Below are positions 62,522 through 64,000 of a stretch of DNA of 64,000 bases, in pieces (positions within the stretch are counted from its first letter, which is position 1; each line of letters begins with the position of its first letter). Position numbers and translations under genes: made by a program. The notes under the pieces were generated by a model. The model had not been told where the DNA came from, made no database searches, and saw nothing but the letters and a program-made list of their open reading frames with translations. Source of the DNA: Pedobacter foliorum (lineage in GTDB: Bacteria > Bacteroidota > Bacteroidia > Sphingobacteriales > Sphingobacteriaceae); NCBI RefSeq assembly GCF_013266735.1, contig NZ_JABSNU010000008.1:124001-188000 (forward strand), in the 5' to 3' direction.

Positions 62522-63711
62522 GGATTAAAAATTAACATAATAAATACTACAAAAAGCACCAGGTGCATTAGGCCAGCAATGGGGGGTGTTCTTTTGCCTA
62601 AAAAGGTCATCAAACTTAGTAGCAACGTGATTACAAAAAGAATCATTTCGGTTGCGGTAAGGCCAAATAATACGGTTTTCCCTGTAATTAGGCCTACAAT
62701 AAGCACCGATGGTACTGTTAAACCTACAGTAGAAACAAATGCTCCATGGCAAAGATTGATCGCCCGTTGAAATTCATTATTGATTGCTGCTTTTACAGCT
62801 GTCATAGATTCGGGGGTAAATACAATAATCGCAATCAATACCCCACCAAGTAAAGGCGGTAAATTAGCCGCTTTGATGCCATAGTCAACAACTGTTGCCA
62901 TGTTGTGCGAAAGCAGAACAATGGGTAATATCATTGCAACTAGCACAATGGAGCGGATCAGTATTTCATTCTTATTTCCTTTGGATGTTTTATTTAAGCT
63001 ATCGGTTTCAACAGGCAACGCTGCTGTATGTCTTTCAGCAAAAGGTATTTCCATGAACCCTTTTTTGGGTTGTACATAGAGGTGTCGGTATCCTTTCATC
63101 TGAAAAAAGAGAAAAAATCCATATAAGACTATAATTAACGAAGAAAGTACAATAGCCTGAGTATTGCTGAACATCCCGTTTCCGGCTCCCTCAATAAAAT
63201 TAGGTAACATCATTCCAATACCTCCCAGCATAATAATCATTCCCAGGTACGACATGGTGCCCTGTGCATTGTATTCCTGTTCTCCATATTTCAATCCTCC
63301 TAACAAAATACACAGACCAATAACAAGATTCATAATAATCATCATTACCGAAAAGATAGAATCCTTGCCGATGGTTGGAAATTCTCCAGGTCCTAACATT
63401 ACAGCCGAAATAAGGATTACTTCGATGGAAACGATAGATAGCGTTAGTATTAAAGTACCGTAAGGTTCTCCAAGTTTATGTGCTAATTCATCGGCTTCTT
63501 TTACCACACCAAAAGCCGCTCCAGCAATTGTAAAGAGTAATATAAAGAAAGCAATCACAGCAGTACCAGATGACATTGCATCACCTAATAATGAATGTCC
63601 AAACACCGTGAAAAGTCCAACAATTAGCCATATTATTGCAAGTCGAATACGCGTTTGGGTAGGGATGATTTCAGCTATTGACAAAGTGCTTTTTATATTT
63701 TTGCTCGACAT
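62518..63711 (-). CDS. Ca2+/H+ (Na+/H+) antiporter, ChaA-like
   Basis: Inner-membrane protein of 397 aa with about 11 membrane segments. The two CaCA-type repeats are recognisable: LTLSIVSIEVILISAVML in the first half and VFTPESMTAVKAAINNEFQR followed by GLTVPSVLIVGLITG in the second, separated by a hydrophilic loop around 225-250. ChaA-type exchangers export Ca2+, Na+ or K+ for protons. The ATG at 63711 is preferred to an upstream in-frame start at 63750. A Crp-like regulator gene on the same strand lies about 100 bp upstream. Confidence 0.85.
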   Translation of the reverse strand: MSSKNIKSTLSIAEIIPTQTRIRLAIIWLIVGLFTVFGHSLLGDAMSSGTAVIAFFILLFTIAGAAFGVVKEADELAHKLGEPYGTLILTLSIVSIEVILISAVMLGPGEFPTIGKDSIFSVMMIIMNLVIGLCILLGGLKYGEQEYNAQGTMSYLGMIIMLGGIGMMLPNFIEGAGNGMFSNTQAIVLSSLIIVLYGFFLFFQMKGYRHLYVQPKKGFMEIPFAERHTAALPVETDSLNKTSKGNKNEILIRSIVLVAMILPIVLLSHNMATVVDYGIKAANLPPLLGGVLIAIIVFTPESMTAVKAAINNEFQRAINLCHGAFVSTVGLTVPSVLIVGLITGKTVLFGLTATEMILFVITLLLSLMTFLGKRTPPIAGLMHLVLFVVFIMLIFNP

Positions 63712-63810
63712 AATTAATTTCTGTTTTAAGATTGTTAATAAACAGAGCAAAATTATCGAGAATAAATCATAGCAAAATTATCTTATGATAAATAATAGCT
63801 TTTTAAGATG

Positions 63811-64000
63811 CTATTTTTCCTTACGGATTCTGCTTAGACTAACAGGTGTGATACCAAGATATGAGGCGATATATTTTAATGGGACCCGCTGGATGAGGCT
63901 TGGAGAATTTGACATTAATGCATCATAACGCTCCTTTGCAGACAATAATTCTGTTGATATAACTCTACTTTCTATTTTTAGTAATTCTTTTTCAGCTAGT
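63811..64000 (-). CDS. Crp/Fnr-family regulator, C-terminal part (cut by window edge)
   Basis: The minus strand encodes about 62 residues ending at a TAG at 63811-63813. The translation SAKERYDALMSNSPSLIQRV, PLKYIASYLGITPVSLSRIR, KEK matches the dimerisation helix and helix-turn-helix of Bacteroidota Crp/Fnr regulators, and closely resembles the C-terminus of the complete gene at 5485. The N-terminal sensor domain lies beyond position 64000. Confidence 0.85.
   Translation of the reverse strand, partial: LAEKELLKIESRVISTELLSAKERYDALMSNSPSLIQRVPLKYIASYLGITPVSLSRIRKEK

Overview
The window looks like the chromosome of a Bacteroidota bacterium, most likely Sphingobacteriaceae (Pedobacter-like). 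The evidence is SusC/SusD proteins, a FecI/FecR/TonB-receptor set, many short lipoproteins with Bacteroidota-type signal peptides, GntR/LacI hybrid and LytTR regulators, and promoters that fit the Bacteroidota TTG-N19-21-TAnnTTTG pattern. The assignment rests on gene content only. I see no rRNA, tRNA, CRISPR array, insertion sequence or prophage.

Region 1 (1-5.4 kb) is a metal-homeostasis locus. It holds a LolD-like ABC ATPase preceded by a tiny lipoprotein, a MerC-type membrane protein, and a COG0523 (CobW-like) GTPase followed by a TonB-dependent receptor and a His-rich lipoprotein. Three 15-bp dyads of the type TGCAA-N5-TTGCA lie in its promoters and suggest one Fur-family (probably Zur) regulon. 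The receptor gene is broken by a frameshift at a run of five G.

Region 2 (5.4-9.5 kb) has a Crp-like regulator, a DinB-like protein, and an FGGY carbohydrate kinase divergent from a GntR/LacI hybrid regulator, with a well-formed promoter and operator-like dyads between them.

Region 3 (9.5-27.8 kb) is a carbohydrate-utilisation region. It has a divergent GH32-like lipoprotein, a LacI regulator, and an operon SusC-SusD-sugar porter-GH32-like protein-ROK kinase. Three identical 14-bp operators with a central CG sit upstream of SusC at exactly 52-bp spacing. A GH95 enzyme lies convergent to the operon, followed by a beta-propeller/YceI fusion lipoprotein and a clan GH-A glycosidase. Both GH32-like proteins lack the classical N-D-P-N-G nucleophile motif, so the sugar may not be an ordinary fructan.

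Region 4 (27.8-43.3 kb) is mixed. It includes a GNAT enzyme, a MocR regulator, an S41-type peptidase, a decayed AraC gene, a PQQ sugar dehydrogenase, an Arr rifamycin ADP-ribosyltransferase, a duplicated SnoaL-like protein, a DyP peroxidase, a sialate O-acetylesterase, and a large MG2-type envelope protein followed by two small secreted proteins.

Region 5 (43.3-52.2 kb) has an ECF sigma factor, a FecR anti-sigma factor, an STN-containing TonB receptor and a lipoprotein (a trans-envelope signalling and import unit), then a TPR histidine kinase and a LytTR response regulator on the other strand.

Region 6 (52.2-64 kb) has a miniature M16-like protein, an ABC-F ATPase, a lipoprotein, a serine hydrolase, an overlapping radical SAM/HEAT-like pair, an AraC regulator, a RibD/DHFR-like reductase, a VCBS-repeat protein, a HEXXH metallopeptidase-like protein, a ChaA-like antiporter and the C-terminal end of a Crp-like regulator cut by the window edge.
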